This document shows, in pieces, positions 53,820 through 63,031 of a DNA stretch of 64,000 nucleotides. The stretch lies in the NCBI GenBank assembly GCA_963745775.1, contig CAVUYY010000013.1, positions 186,001 to 250,000 on the forward strand, given 5' to 3'. A program made the translations under genes and the position numbers. The stretch comes from Gaiellasilicea sp963745775 (GTDB lineage Bacteria > Actinomycetota > Thermoleophilia > Gaiellales > Gaiellaceae). The number at the start of each line of letters is the position of its first letter. Within the stretch, counting starts at the first letter, position 1. Below the pieces are notes generated by a model. That model made no database searches. It saw nothing but the letters and a program-made list of their open reading frames with translations, and was not told the origin of the DNA.

Positions 53820-54128
53820 TCATCCTCGCAGCAGCCGGAAGCGGTCGACGTCGAGGACGAGCTTGCGCCGCGCGATCGCGACGATCAGGCCGAGACCGAC
53901 GACGACCTCGGACGCGGCGACGGCCATTACCGCGAGCGCGAAGATCTGGCCGTCGTGGTCGCCGTGGAGGCGCGAGAACGAGATCAGAGCGAGGTTCGCC
54001 GAGTTGAGCATGATCTCGAGCGAGAGGAGGATGATCAGAGGGCTCCGGCGCATGAGCACGCCGAGCGTCCCGATCGAGAAGAGGAGCGCCGCAACCACGA
54101 GGTACCAGGTGACCTCAGGCCCTTGCAT
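53820..54128 (-). CDS. nuoK: NADH-quinone oxidoreductase subunit K
   Basis: A 102-residue, three-helix membrane subunit of complex I. FSIGTLGVLMRRSPLIILLSLEIMLNSANLAL contains the conserved membrane Glu, followed by ASEVVVGLGLIVAIARR with the second Glu. Start ATG 54128 overlaps the end of nuoJ by 14 bp. Intact and of normal length. Confidence 0.95.
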   Translation of the reverse strand: MQGPEVTWYLVVAALLFSIGTLGVLMRRSPLIILLSLEIMLNSANLALISFSRLHGDHDGQIFALAVMAVAASEVVVGLGLIVAIARRKLVLDVDRFRLLRG

Positions 54129-54657
54129 CGAGCTCCTCCTCCGCGCGCGTCTTCGTCCCGAGGATGACCCCGCCGACGGCGGCGACGAGGAGCACGATCG
54201 AGGTGATCTCGAAGGCGAGCAGGTGGTCGGTCAGGAAGAAGCGCCCGATCTCGGCGGGGCTGCCGAAGGCCGCCTCGACCTCGGCCTCGTCGGCGAGCAG
54301 GTCGCCCGCTTTGAGCCCGATCACGACGACGATCTCGACGAGGAGCGCGGTCGCCGCGACGACGGCGGCGGTCGAGACCCAGGACGCGCCCCCGGCGAAC
54401 GGGGCGTCCGCTCGCCCACCGAGGTAGGCGATCACGAAGAGGAACATCACCATCACGGCGCCGGCGTAGACGAGCACCTGAGCCGCCGCGACGAACTCCG
54501 CCGAGGCCAGCAGGAAGAGGACGGCGAGCGAGGCCAGGTTGCCGATCAGCGCGAGCGCCGAGAAGAAGGGGTTGACGAACGAGACCACGGCGATCGCCGA
54601 GCCGAGGCAGGCCGCGGCCGCGACGAGCCAGATCGTCCAGACGAGGACGTTGCCCAT
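54115..54657 (-). CDS. nuoJ: NADH-quinone oxidoreductase subunit J
   Basis: A 180-residue five-helix subunit. AAQVLVYAGAVMVMFLFVIAYLGG is the conserved TM3 pi-bulge region; FFSALALIGNLASLAVLFLLASAEF precedes it. The C-terminus is acidic (TRAEEELDARA). ATG 54657 overlaps the end of nuoI by 1 bp if the nuoI frame is corrected. Confidence 0.93.
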   Translation of the reverse strand: MGNVLVWTIWLVAAAACLGSAIAVVSFVNPFFSALALIGNLASLAVLFLLASAEFVAAAQVLVYAGAVMVMFLFVIAYLGGRADAPFAGGASWVSTAAVVAATALLVEIVVVIGLKAGDLLADEAEVEAAFGSPAEIGRFFLTDHLLAFEITSIVLLVAAVGGVILGTKTRAEEELDARA

Positions 54658-55150
54658 CAGGAGAGGACCTGTAGGCGGGGATCGGCGTGTCGTAGAGGTC
54701 GCGGTCGGCCACCGGCACCGTCTTCATCGGCGGGGCCAGGAGCATGTCCTTCGTGTAGATGAGGTCGTCGCGCGAGTACTCCGAGATCTCGAACTCGTTT
54801 CCGAGCGTGATCGCGTCGAACGGGCAGGCGAGCTCGCAATAGCCGCAGAAGATGCAGCGGCTGAGGTTGATCTCGTAGATCCGCGCATAGCGCTCGCCGG
54901 CCGAGACACGGTTGGCGGCGGTGTTCTCCGCCGGCACGACCCGGATGCAGTCTGCCGGGCAGGCGGCGGCGCAGAGCGAGCAGCCGACGCACTTCTCGAG
55001 CCCGTTCTCGTGGACCTGGAGCCGGTGCCGCCCGCGGAAGCGCGGGTAGACCGGCCGCTTGTACTCCGGGTACTGCTGCGTGATCGGCTTCTTGAAGATC
55101 TGCCGGAACGTGACGGCGAAGCCCTTCGGCGTCCCCCAGCCGCTGCTCAC
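54657..55150 (-). CDS. nuoI: NADH-quinone oxidoreductase subunit I (indel near end)
   Basis: An 8Fe ferredoxin-like subunit of about 164 residues, part of the electron wire. Two [4Fe-4S] motifs are intact: CVGCSLCAAACPADC and CIFCGYCELACPFDA. GTG near 55150 (VSSGWGTPKGFAVTF) overlaps the nuoH stop. The last residues break near 54665: with one more base the end reads TPIPAY-VLS and stops at 54657, one base into nuoJ. Otherwise the frame would run through nuoJ in the wrong phase. Confidence 0.92.
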
Positions 55151-56136
55151 AGCCAGACCACCAGGATCGCGGTCACGACGGCGTTGATCGTCGCCACCGG
55201 CAGCAGCACCTTCCAGCCGAAGCGCATGAGCTGGTCGTAACGCAGTCGCGGCAGCGTCGTCCGGATCCAGATGAAGATGAAGAGCAGGAAGATGAGCTTG
55301 AGCAGGAACCAGATCGGGCCGAGCCCGTCGAGCACGAAGAAGTGCCAGCCGCCGAGGAAGAGCGTCACCGCGAGGCCCGAGAGCGTGATCAGGTTGATGT
55401 ACTCGCTCATCGTGAAGAGGCCGAATCGCATCCCGCCGTACTCGGTGTGGTAGCCGGCGACGAGCTCCTGCTCGGCCTCGGGGAGGTCGAAGGGCGCGCG
55501 TGCCGTCTCTGCGGTGCCGGCGAGCAGGAAGACGACGAAGCCGACGAACTGCGGCACGACGTACCACCACGTCCCGTCCTGGCCGGCGACGATCTCGGTC
55601 AGCGAGAGCGAATGCGCCATCAGGACGACGCCGAGGACGCTGAGCGCGAGCGAGACCTCGTACGAGACGAGCTGCGCGCAGGTGCGCATCGCGCCGAGGA
55701 GCGCGAACTTCGAGTCGGAGGCCCAGCCGGCGACGATGAAGCCGAAGGTGCCGATCGAGCCGATCGCGAAAATGAGAATCAGCGCGATCGGGACGTCGGC
55801 GATCTGACCGTCGACCTGGTAGCCGAAGATCTCCCAGCCCGGGCCGAAGGGGATCACCGCGAACGTCGAGAGCGCCGTGAAGGCGGCGACGAAGGGCGAG
55901 GCGATGTAGAGGACGTCGACCGCCGAGGCGGGGAAGAAGCTCTCCTTCCGGATCAGCTTCATCAGGTCGGCGGCGGGCTGGAGGAGCCCGAACGGGCCCG
56001 CACGATTCGGCCCGTAGCGAAGCTGCATCCGCCCCATCACCTTCCGCTCGGCCAGCGTCAGGTACGCGAAGCCGACGAGGACGAGGTTGATGATGATCAG
56101 CGACTTGATCACGCTGATCCACCACGGTTCCGTCAT
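55147..56136 (-). CDS. nuoH: NADH-quinone oxidoreductase subunit H
   Basis: A 329-residue membrane subunit at the quinone-binding interface. ERKVMGRMQLRYGPNRAGPFGLLQ is the signature; ETARAPFDLPEAEQELVAGYHTEY the second. Start ATG 56136 overlaps the nuoG stop by 4 bp. In the raw frame it is fused to nuoG because of an indel there; the overlap shows it is a separate gene. Confidence 0.94.
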   Translation of the reverse strand: MTEPWWISVIKSLIIINLVLVGFAYLTLAERKVMGRMQLRYGPNRAGPFGLLQPAADLMKLIRKESFFPASAVDVLYIASPFVAAFTALSTFAVIPFGPGWEIFGYQVDGQIADVPIALILIFAIGSIGTFGFIVAGWASDSKFALLGAMRTCAQLVSYEVSLALSVLGVVLMAHSLSLTEIVAGQDGTWWYVVPQFVGFVVFLLAGTAETARAPFDLPEAEQELVAGYHTEYGGMRFGLFTMSEYINLITLSGLAVTLFLGGWHFFVLDGLGPIWFLLKLIFLLFIFIWIRTTLPRLRYDQLMRFGWKVLLPVATINAVVTAILVVWL

Positions 56137-58326
56137 GCCTTCACCACCTCGACGTCGCGGTGGAGGTCGGCCGCGTGCTCGTCCGCGATCCGGATCGTGC
56201 CGGCGGCGAGGCTCCTGCTCACCTGGGCGCGAAGGGCGACCGACGTTCCGTTGGAGCGGATCGTGACGGCATCGCCAGCTCGCGATCTGGCGGCGCTCCG
56301 CGTCGTCGTGGGCGAGCTCGACCTCGGCTGCGGGGCGCTGGAACTGGAGCTCGGGGATCCGCTCGACGGCCGGGCCGGAGAAGAGCGGCCGGTAGCGGAG
56401 CAGGCGGAGCGTTCCGAGGAAGTGCTCGGCAGGAGCAGCCTTCGGCGACGGAATCGCGGCGACCGGCCGCGGCTCTGGCTGCACGAAAGGCGTGCGTGCA
56501 GGAAGCGGCGCCCGCTCACCGACCTCGCCGAAGCTGGCCTCGCCGCCGAAGACCGTCTCCGCCAGCTCGGCGAAGACGAGCGACGCATGCGGCGAGAGCT
56601 CGACGCCGAAGCGATCGGCCAGCTTCGAGATCCAGGCGAGCTCATCTGGCACGGGCGCGATCACACTTCGGCGCAGGCGCTGGACGCGACCTTCGAGGTT
56701 GACGAACGAGCCGTCGCGCTCGAGGTAGCTCGTCGCCGGGAGCACGAGATCGGCCCAGCCGACGGCGAGCCCGTGGTACATCGTGATCGCGAGCACGTGC
56801 TCGGCCTTCTCGGCGAGCGCGCGCACCGCGGGATCGGCCGCTGCCTCGTCGCCGGAGACGATCAGGAGGCCGATCGGCTCGGGGTTCGACTCGTCCCCGT
56901 CCGCTGCCGCGGCCCAGGCCTCGGCTACTCCCCGGCCGTTCGGCGTCGCGGGCAGATTGAAAGCCGAGCAGCCGGGCTTGCCCTCGAAGCCGAGCGAGTG
57001 CGCAAGCTCCGCGAGGCGGGCGCCGCCGCCACCGGCGCGTCCCGACCAGATCAGCACGGCGCGGTCGGAGCCACGCAGCCGCTGCTCGAGCTCGGCGTCG
57101 GGCTTCGGCTCCGCCAGCTCGACGACCTCGGCGCCGTTTCGGCGTGCCTGCTTGATCCACAGCTCGACGATCGGGGCGCGGTCGGCGACGCGCTCCTCGC
57201 CGATCACGACGACGAGCTCCGCGTGCGCGATCGAGGAGAGCGGAGCTCGGAAGGCGTCGAGCGCCGAGGAGGTTGCCTCTGGCAGAACGGCGGAGTTGGC
57301 GCCGAGCCCGGCGCGGAGGAGCCGGCCGAGCGCGTAGGCCTCCTCGATCGTCTCCGAGCCCGAGAGCGCGGTCACGATCCGGCCGCCCGCGCCGCGCAGG
57401 AGCGCCTCGGCCCGATCGAGCGCGTCGTCCCAGGAGAGCTCGGTGAACCCGCGCCGGCGCACGCGCTCGAGCGGGGTCGTGATCCGGTCCTCGGCGTAGA
57501 GGTGCGGGTAGGCGAAGCGGCCCTTGTCGCAGAGCCAGCCCTGGTCGACCTCGGGATGGTTGCGGGAGAGGATCCGCTTGACCTTGCCCTCGCGCGTCGT
57601 CGCGGTGATGTTGCAGCCGACGGGGCAGAGCCCGCAGACGGTCGGCACGTTCTGGATCTCCCACGGGCGCGCCTCGAAGCGGTACTGCGTCGAGGTGAGC
57701 GCGCCGACCGGGCAGAGCTCGATCACGTTGCCGCTGAACGGGTCGCGGTAGGGCTCGTCCTCGAAGGTCGTGATCATCGACATCGCGCCACGGTTGCGGG
57801 CGACGAGCTGGCCGTCCTCGGCGACGCTCTCGGAGAAGCGCGTGCAGCGGTAGCAGAGGATGCAGCGCTCGCGGTCGAGCGCGATCGTGGGCGAGATCGG
57901 GATCGGCTTGTCGAAGGTGCGCTTCGGAAAGGTCATCCGCGTCTGGCCAGGGCCGTAGCGGAAGGTCAGGTCCTGGAGCGGGCACTCGCCGCCCTTGTCG
58001 CAGACCGGGCAGTCGAGCGGATGGTTGACGAGGATGAACTCGAGCGTCGCGTTCTGGCCCTCGGCCGCTTCCTTCGAGGTCGCGCCGGTGCGGACGACCA
58101 TCCCGTCCTGCGCGGTGAGCGTGCAGCCGGCCTGCAGCTTCGGGATCCCCTCGACCTCGACGAGGCACATCCGACACGCCCCGACGGGCGGCCCGAGCCG
58201 CGGCTCGTAGCAGAAGACCGGGATCTCGATCCCGGCGACGGCGGCGGTCTCGACGAGCCCGGTGCCCTTTGCGACCTCGACCGCGCGTCCGTCGATCGTC
58301 AGCGTGACGTGCTCCGGCGCACTCAC
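56133..58326 (-). CDS. nuoG: NADH-quinone oxidoreductase subunit G (indel near end)
   Basis: The largest peripheral subunit, about 731 residues. Fe-S ligands: CYEPRLGPPVGACRMC (2Fe-2S), DCPVCDKGGECPLQD, CILCYRCTRF, and VCGLCPVGCNI. A molybdopterin-oxidoreductase-like domain follows (SGSETIEEAYALGRLLRAG; VLPATSYLERDGSFVNLEGR). One extra base near 56284 breaks the frame after RRQIAS; deletion gives GDAVTIRSNGTSVALRAQ to the stop at 56133. GTG 58326. Confidence 0.94.
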
Positions 58327-59642
58327 GCGGGCACCTCGGCGACGGGGCCGTGCGTGTGCTGGTCGACAGGCGCGAACAGCGACTCGAGCGACGACTCGCC
58401 GCGCATCGGGCAGCCGCCGTCGAAGTGCGCCTGGAACTCGTCGCGGAAGCGGTCGATGTAGCTCGCGACGGGCATCGCGGCCGCATCGCCGAGCGGGCAG
58501 AGGCACTTGCCGAGGATCCGGTCGCAGACGTCGAGCAGCAGGTCGAGATCGGCCTGGCTCGCCTCGCCGTCCTCGAGCTTGTGGAGGATCTGCACCATCC
58601 AGCGCGTGCCCTCGCGGCACGGCGTGCACTTGCCGCACGACTCGTGCATGTAGAACTGCGCGACGCGGAGGCCGAGCTGCACCATGCAGGCGCGATCGTC
58701 GATCACGATGATCGCGCCGGAGCCGAACATCGTCCCGGCCTCGGCGAGCCCGTCGTAGGAGAGCGGCGTGTCGATCTGGTCGGCCGTCAGCACCGGCACC
58801 GACGAGCCGCCCGGGATGATCGCCTTCAGCTCGCGCCCGTTCGGGATCCCGCCGCCGAAGTCGTAGATCAGCTCGCGCAACGTCGTCCCGTTCTCGAGCT
58901 CGTAGTTGCCGCCGCGCTCGACGTTGCCGGAGAGCGAGAAGACGCGGCTACCGGTCGAGTCGGCCGGCCCGATCTTCGCGTACTCGGCGCCGCCGAGCTC
59001 GATGATCGGGGTCACGGTCGCGATCGTCTCGACGTTGTTGACGAGCGTCGGCGACGCGTAGACGCCCGAGATTGCGGGGAACGGCGGCTTCGAGCGCGGC
59101 TGGCCGCGCTTCCCCTCGAGCGACTCGAGGAGCGCCGTCTCCTCGCCGCAGATGTAGGCGCCGGCGCCGCGGTGGATCACGACGGTGACCCCGCCGAGCA
59201 GGTCGGCGGCGCGGATCTCCTCGAGCGCCGCGCGCAGGACCTCGAACTCGGCGAGGTACTCGCCGCGGATGTAGACGAAGACGTTCTTGGACTGGATCGC
59301 GTGGGCCGTGATCAGCGCGCCCTCGAGGAAGCGGTGCGGGACACGGAGCATGATCTCGCGGTCTTTGAACGTGCCCGGCTCGGACTCGTCGGCATTGATC
59401 ACGAGATAGATCGGCTTCGGAGTCGCGTCGGGCTTCGGGATGAAGCTCGCCTTGCGCCCGGTCGCGAAGAAGGCGCCGCCACGGCCGCGCAGATTCGAGG
59501 CCAGCACCTCGTCGATCACCGCCTGCGGCTCCATCGCCCGCGCCTTCGCGAGCGCGGCGAAGCCGCCCGCGGCGCGGTACTCGTCGAGCTTCGTCAGATC
59601 CCGCTCGTCGGCGCCTGCCAACACGATCGACCTAGCCGGCAC
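58323..59642 (-). CDS. nuoF: NADH-quinone oxidoreductase subunit F
   Basis: The 439-residue flavoprotein that accepts hydride from NADH. NLRGRGGAFFATGRKASFI is the NADH site, FVYIRGEYLAEFE and YICGEETALLESLEGKRGQP bind FMN, and ESCGKCTPCREGTRWM with CLCPLGDAA holds cluster N3. Start ATG 59642 overlaps nuoE by 11 bp and its stop overlaps nuoG by 4 bp. Intact. Confidence 0.95.
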   Translation of the reverse strand: MPARSIVLAGADERDLTKLDEYRAAGGFAALAKARAMEPQAVIDEVLASNLRGRGGAFFATGRKASFIPKPDATPKPIYLVINADESEPGTFKDREIMLRVPHRFLEGALITAHAIQSKNVFVYIRGEYLAEFEVLRAALEEIRAADLLGGVTVVIHRGAGAYICGEETALLESLEGKRGQPRSKPPFPAISGVYASPTLVNNVETIATVTPIIELGGAEYAKIGPADSTGSRVFSLSGNVERGGNYELENGTTLRELIYDFGGGIPNGRELKAIIPGGSSVPVLTADQIDTPLSYDGLAEAGTMFGSGAIIVIDDRACMVQLGLRVAQFYMHESCGKCTPCREGTRWMVQILHKLEDGEASQADLDLLLDVCDRILGKCLCPLGDAAAMPVASYIDRFRDEFQAHFDGGCPMRGESSLESLFAPVDQHTHGPVAEVPA

Positions 59643-60111
59643 GAAGCTCCTCCACGATCGCGGGCACGTCCTCTGCCGTCAGCCGCTCGCGGTAGCGGTG
59701 GTCGACCGCCGCGACCGTGCCCCAGCCGCAGCCGCCCGCGCACTCGATCGTCCGCAGGGTGACGTTGCCGTCCTCGGTCGTCTCGCCGGCCCGGACGCCG
59801 AGCTCCTGCTCGAACGCCTCCAGCACCTGCTGCGCACCGACGAGCGCGCACGAGACGTTCGTGCACACCTCGACGAGATGTCGCCCGATCGGCTCCAGGT
59901 GGAACATGTCGTAGAAGGACGCGACCGCCATGCAGTAGGCGGGCGTCTCGCCGAGTCCCTCGGCCACCTCGCGAAGCGCGTCGGGCGAGAGCCAACCGTG
60001 CTTTTCCTGGCCGAGCCGGAGCGCCGGCAGCGTCGCCGAGCGCGGCTCCGGATAGAGCGCCATCAGCTCGCGGATCTCGTCGTAGAGAGTCTTCGGTTGC
60101 GCTGCGCTCAT
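59632..60111 (-). CDS. nuoE: NADH-quinone oxidoreductase subunit E
   Basis: A 159-residue thioredoxin-like subunit with the [2Fe-2S] cluster N1a: CTNVSCALVG and CAGGCGWGTV provide the four Cys. TPAYCMAVASFYDMFHLEPIG is the conserved mid-region. Start ATG 60111 overlaps the nuoD stop by 4 bp. Confidence 0.94.
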   Translation of the reverse strand: MSAAQPKTLYDEIRELMALYPEPRSATLPALRLGQEKHGWLSPDALREVAEGLGETPAYCMAVASFYDMFHLEPIGRHLVEVCTNVSCALVGAQQVLEAFEQELGVRAGETTEDGNVTLRTIECAGGCGWGTVAAVDHRYRERLTAEDVPAIVEELRAG

Positions 60112-61379
60112 CGGTCCGTGTCCCCCATCACGGCGTCGAGCGAGCCGACGACTGCGATCAGATCCGCGATCGCCACGTCTCCCATGCACGTCGCGGTCGC
60201 CTCGAGCGCGACGAACGAGGGCGCCCGGAACTTGACCCGCCACGGCTTCGGCCCGCCGTCCGAGACGACGTAGACGCCCGACTCGCCGCGCGGCGACTCC
60301 ACGGCGACGTAGACCTCGCCCTCGGGCACGCGATAGCCCTCGGTGACGATCTTGAAGTGGTGGATCAGCGACTCCATCGAGGTGTGCAGCTCCTCGCGCG
60401 GCGGGAGCACGACCTTGCGGTCGTCACTGATCCACGGCTCACCCTGCATCTCCAGGAGCCGATCGACGCACTGGGAGATGATCCGCGTCGACTCGCGCAT
60501 CTCGTCCATCCGGACGCGATAGCGGTCGTAGACGTCGCCGCCGTGATACACGGGCACCTCGAAGTCGACCTGGTCGTAGGCGAGATAGGGCTCGCGCTTG
60601 CGCAGATCCCAGTCGACCCCGGAGGCGCGCAGCACGGGGCCGCTCTGCCCGAGCGCGATCGCGTCGTCGGCCGAGAGCAGCCCGACGCCACGCGTGCGCT
60701 CGAGCCAGATCTTGTTGTCGTCGAGGATCGCCTCGTAGTCGTCGACCGCCTTCGGCATCCGCGCGCAGAACTCGCGCGCCTGCGCGTAGAAGCCCATCGG
60801 GATGTCCTCCGCGAGCCCGCCCGCCTGGAAGTAGCGGGTGTGCATGCGTACTCCGGTGACCATCTCGAAGAGGTCGAGGACGAGGTCGCGCTCGCGAAAC
60901 GTGTACCAGAACATCGAGATCGCGCCGATCTCGAGCGCCGAGGTACCGAGGTAGACGAGGTGCGAGTGGATCCGGACGAGCTCGCAGAGCGCCATCCGCA
61001 TCCACGTCGCCTTGCGCGGCACCTCGAGCTCGAGCAGCTTCTCGATCGCGAGCACGAAGACGAGCTCGTTGTACTGGAAGCTGACGTAGTCGACCCGCGC
61101 GGGGTAGGTGACGCCCTTCCACCACGTCTTCTGCTCCATCGTCTTCTCGAAGCCGGTGTGCAGGTAGCCGATCACCGCGGAGATCCCGACGACCTGCTCG
61201 CCGTTCAGGTCGACGACGAGGCGGAGCACGCCGTGCGTGGAGGGATGGTTCGGGCCGAAGTTGACGGTGAGGACGTCCTCTAGCGGAACCTCCTCCGGGT
61301 TCGGCGTCAGCACGGTCGGGATCGGCGAGGGGATCCGCGAGCCTCTATAGATCTGCGCGCCGCGCGCGACGGTGGCCAC
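60108..61379 (-). CDS. nuoD: NADH-quinone oxidoreductase subunit D
   Basis: The 49-kDa-type subunit, 423 residues, forming the quinone pocket. VNFGPNHPSTHGVLRLVVDL and IGYLHTGFEKTMEQKTWWKG hold the conserved pocket His and Tyr region; VESPRGESGVYVVSDGG follows. It ends VGSLDAVMGDTDR. Intact. Start ATG 61379 abuts nuoC by one base. Confidence 0.95.
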   Translation of the reverse strand: MATVARGAQIYRGSRIPSPIPTVLTPNPEEVPLEDVLTVNFGPNHPSTHGVLRLVVDLNGEQVVGISAVIGYLHTGFEKTMEQKTWWKGVTYPARVDYVSFQYNELVFVLAIEKLLELEVPRKATWMRMALCELVRIHSHLVYLGTSALEIGAISMFWYTFRERDLVLDLFEMVTGVRMHTRYFQAGGLAEDIPMGFYAQAREFCARMPKAVDDYEAILDDNKIWLERTRGVGLLSADDAIALGQSGPVLRASGVDWDLRKREPYLAYDQVDFEVPVYHGGDVYDRYRVRMDEMRESTRIISQCVDRLLEMQGEPWISDDRKVVLPPREELHTSMESLIHHFKIVTEGYRVPEGEVYVAVESPRGESGVYVVSDGGPKPWRVKFRAPSFVALEATATCMGDVAIADLIAVVGSLDAVMGDTDR

Positions 61380-61924
61380 TACTCGTCCCCGGAGAAGCGG
61401 ACGGGCTCGCCGCCGATCGGGTAGTCCTTGCGCAGGGGGTGGCCCTCCCAGTCGTCCTCCATCAGGATCCGGCGCAGGTTCGGGTGACCGTCGAACGAGA
61501 TCCCCATCAGGTCGAAGGCCTCGCGCTCGTGCCAGTCCGCGGTCGGCCAGAGCGGCACGACGCTCGGCACGCTCTCGCCCTCGTCGAGCCAGACCTGGAG
61601 GCGCACGCGCCGCGAGTCCGCGGCGAGGCGCAGCAGGTGGTAGCTGAGCGAGAAGCGCTTCGGCTTCGGCTCGGGGCGGCGCCCGTATCCCTGCGAGCCG
61701 GGCGCGTTGAGGTCGCGGCCCCCGGCGGTGCCGATGTAGCCGGCAACGCCGAGCTCGCCCCAGCCGAGGTAGTCGGCCGCGGCAATGTCGGCGAGCACGT
61801 TGAACCCTTCCTCGTCGCGCAGGTGCGCCGCCGCCTCGAGCAGCCGGGCGGGATCGACGACGAGCGTCGTCTCGCCGAACGCCTCGCGCGTCTCGACGAG
61901 CCCCGGCACGCCCTCGTAGCCCAC
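61379..61924 (-). CDS. nuoC: NADH-quinone oxidoreductase subunit C
   Basis: The 30-kDa-type subunit, 181 residues, separate from NuoD. WPTADWHEREAFDLMGISFDGHPNLRRILMEDDWEGHPLRKDYP is not spelled further; its key parts are WHEREAFDLMGI and GHPLRKDYPI. GTG 61924 shares a base with the nuoB stop. In the N-terminal part FNVLADIAAADYLGWGE is typical. Confidence 0.94.
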   Translation of the reverse strand: MGYEGVPGLVETREAFGETTLVVDPARLLEAAAHLRDEEGFNVLADIAAADYLGWGELGVAGYIGTAGGRDLNAPGSQGYGRRPEPKPKRFSLSYHLLRLAADSRRVRLQVWLDEGESVPSVVPLWPTADWHEREAFDLMGISFDGHPNLRRILMEDDWEGHPLRKDYPIGGEPVRFSGDE

Positions 61925-62532
61925 TAGGAAGCGACTCCGCGAATCTGGTACGCGGGCGGCACTCCCGCCATGACCTTCTCGTGCAGGCGGATGATCCCCT
62001 CCATCAGAGCCTCGGGCCGCGGTGGACAGCCGGGCACGTGGATGTCCACCGGCACGATCTTGTCGACGCCCTGGAGCACGGTGTAGTTGTTGAACATCCC
62101 GCCGGAGCTCGCGCAGGCCCCCATCGCGATCACCCACTTCGGCTCCAGCATCTGGTCGTAGACCTGGCGGAGGGGCGCGGCCATCTTGTGCACGACGCGT
62201 CCCGAGACGATCAGGAGGTCGGCCTGGCGCGGCGACGAGGAGAAGCGCTCCATCCCGAAGCGGGCGATGTCGTGGCGGGACGAGACGATCGCCATCATCT
62301 CGATCGCGCAACAGGCGAGCCCGAACGTGTCCGGCCACATCGAGTTCGTCTGCGCCCAGGCGACGGCCTTCTCGAGCGTCGTCAGCCCGAGCGCGTCCTC
62401 CAGGTTCTCGACCTCGGTCTCGAAGACGCCCGGGCCCTTCGTCGGCCAGAGCAGCCGCTCGCTCTGCAGGCCCGCCTTCGCGAGCGGCCGCCTCGAGGCG
62501 CGGCTCTGATCGATCGACTTGTCTACCGGCAC
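61924..62532 (-). CDS. nuoB: NADH-quinone oxidoreductase subunit B
   Basis: The 202-residue subunit holding the terminal cluster N2. The ligands are LACCAIEMMA (adjacent Cys pair), MGACASSGGMF and VPGCPPRPEALMEG. GTG 62532 is chosen because it starts 4 bp after nuoA and gives the usual N-terminus; an upstream start would lie in nuoA. Confidence 0.94.
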   Translation of the reverse strand: MPVDKSIDQSRASRRPLAKAGLQSERLLWPTKGPGVFETEVENLEDALGLTTLEKAVAWAQTNSMWPDTFGLACCAIEMMAIVSSRHDIARFGMERFSSSPRQADLLIVSGRVVHKMAAPLRQVYDQMLEPKWVIAMGACASSGGMFNNYTVLQGVDKIVPVDIHVPGCPPRPEALMEGIIRLHEKVMAGVPPAYQIRGVAS

Positions 62533-62536
62533 GGCG

Positions 62537-62899
62537 CTACTTCCATTCGAGCGCGCCCTTGCGCCAGATGTAGATGTAGGCAAGGCCCAGGATCGCGACG
62601 AAGACGCCGAACTCGACGAGACCGAACCAGCCGAGCGCCTCGAGCACGATCGCCAGCGGGTAGAGGAAGACGATCTCGATGTCGAAGAGGATGAAGAGCA
62701 TCGCCGTCAGGTAGAAGCTGACCGTGAAGCGCTGCTTCGTCGGCGCTCCCTCGGAGACGCCCGACTCGAACGGCAAGAACCGCGCCTTCACCCGCTTCTG
62801 CGGCGGGGTCGCGAAGAGAAACGAGAACGCGATCATCGAGGCCGGGATCACGGCTGCGAGGAAGGCGTAGACCAGGAAGGGGAAGTAGTCGCCGAGCAT
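62537..62899 (-). CDS. nuoA: NADH-quinone oxidoreductase subunit A
   Basis: A 120-residue, three-helix subunit and the first gene of the operon. FESGVSEGAPTKQRFTVSFYLTAMLFILFDIEIVFLYP holds the conserved loop and the membrane Asp/Glu. ATG 62899 has no clear purine-rich ribosome site: a palindrome occupies that place. Upstream is the divergent iron-sulfur carrier gene, a sensible partner for a complex with many clusters. Confidence 0.95.
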   Translation of the reverse strand: MLGDYFPFLVYAFLAAVIPASMIAFSFLFATPPQKRVKARFLPFESGVSEGAPTKQRFTVSFYLTAMLFILFDIEIVFLYPLAIVLEALGWFGLVEFGVFVAILGLAYIYIWRKGALEWK

Positions 62900-62902
62900 C
62901 CG

Positions 62903-62914
62903 GTTCGCGCGAAC
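62903..62914. promoter_or_regulatory. perfect palindrome in front of nuoA
   Basis: GTTCGCGCGAAC is a perfect 12-bp palindrome ending 3 bp before the nuoA start. A minus-strand TAGCGT about 13 nt before the start codon may be the -10, so the palindrome would overlap the transcription start. Confidence 0.4.
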
Positions 62915-63019
62915 GCTACCAAGTCGCGCTCGGACGCACGAAGAGAGGTGAAAGTCGTGGAACCAAGCGATCTGGAGCTGTCACAAAGTCGCCCTCTCGG
63001 TGGCCTCCAGACCCGGTGC

Positions 63020-63025
63020 TACCAT
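63020..63025 (+). promoter_or_regulatory. -10 box of A-type carrier gene (leaderless type)
   Basis: TACCAT ends 6 nt before ATG 63032. A rival start GTG near 62958 behind AGAGGTGA would make a longer protein and a leadered message. Confidence 0.45.
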
Positions 63026-63031
63026 CCGCTC

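Noticed and set aside
49018..54167. Long plus-strand frames opposite nuoK-nuoN
   Set aside because: Rich in Arg, Asp and Glu with no motifs; mirror images of GC-biased codons of the nuo genes.
55342..58461. A 1039-codon plus-strand frame antisense to nuoG and nuoH
   Set aside because: Low-complexity Arg/Glu/Ala shadow typical of the strand opposite a high-GC gene; no domain recognised.
55147..58638. An 1163-codon NuoG-NuoH fusion
   Set aside because: The overlap ATGA at 56133-56136 and the restored NuoG end after deleting one base near 56284 show two separate genes.
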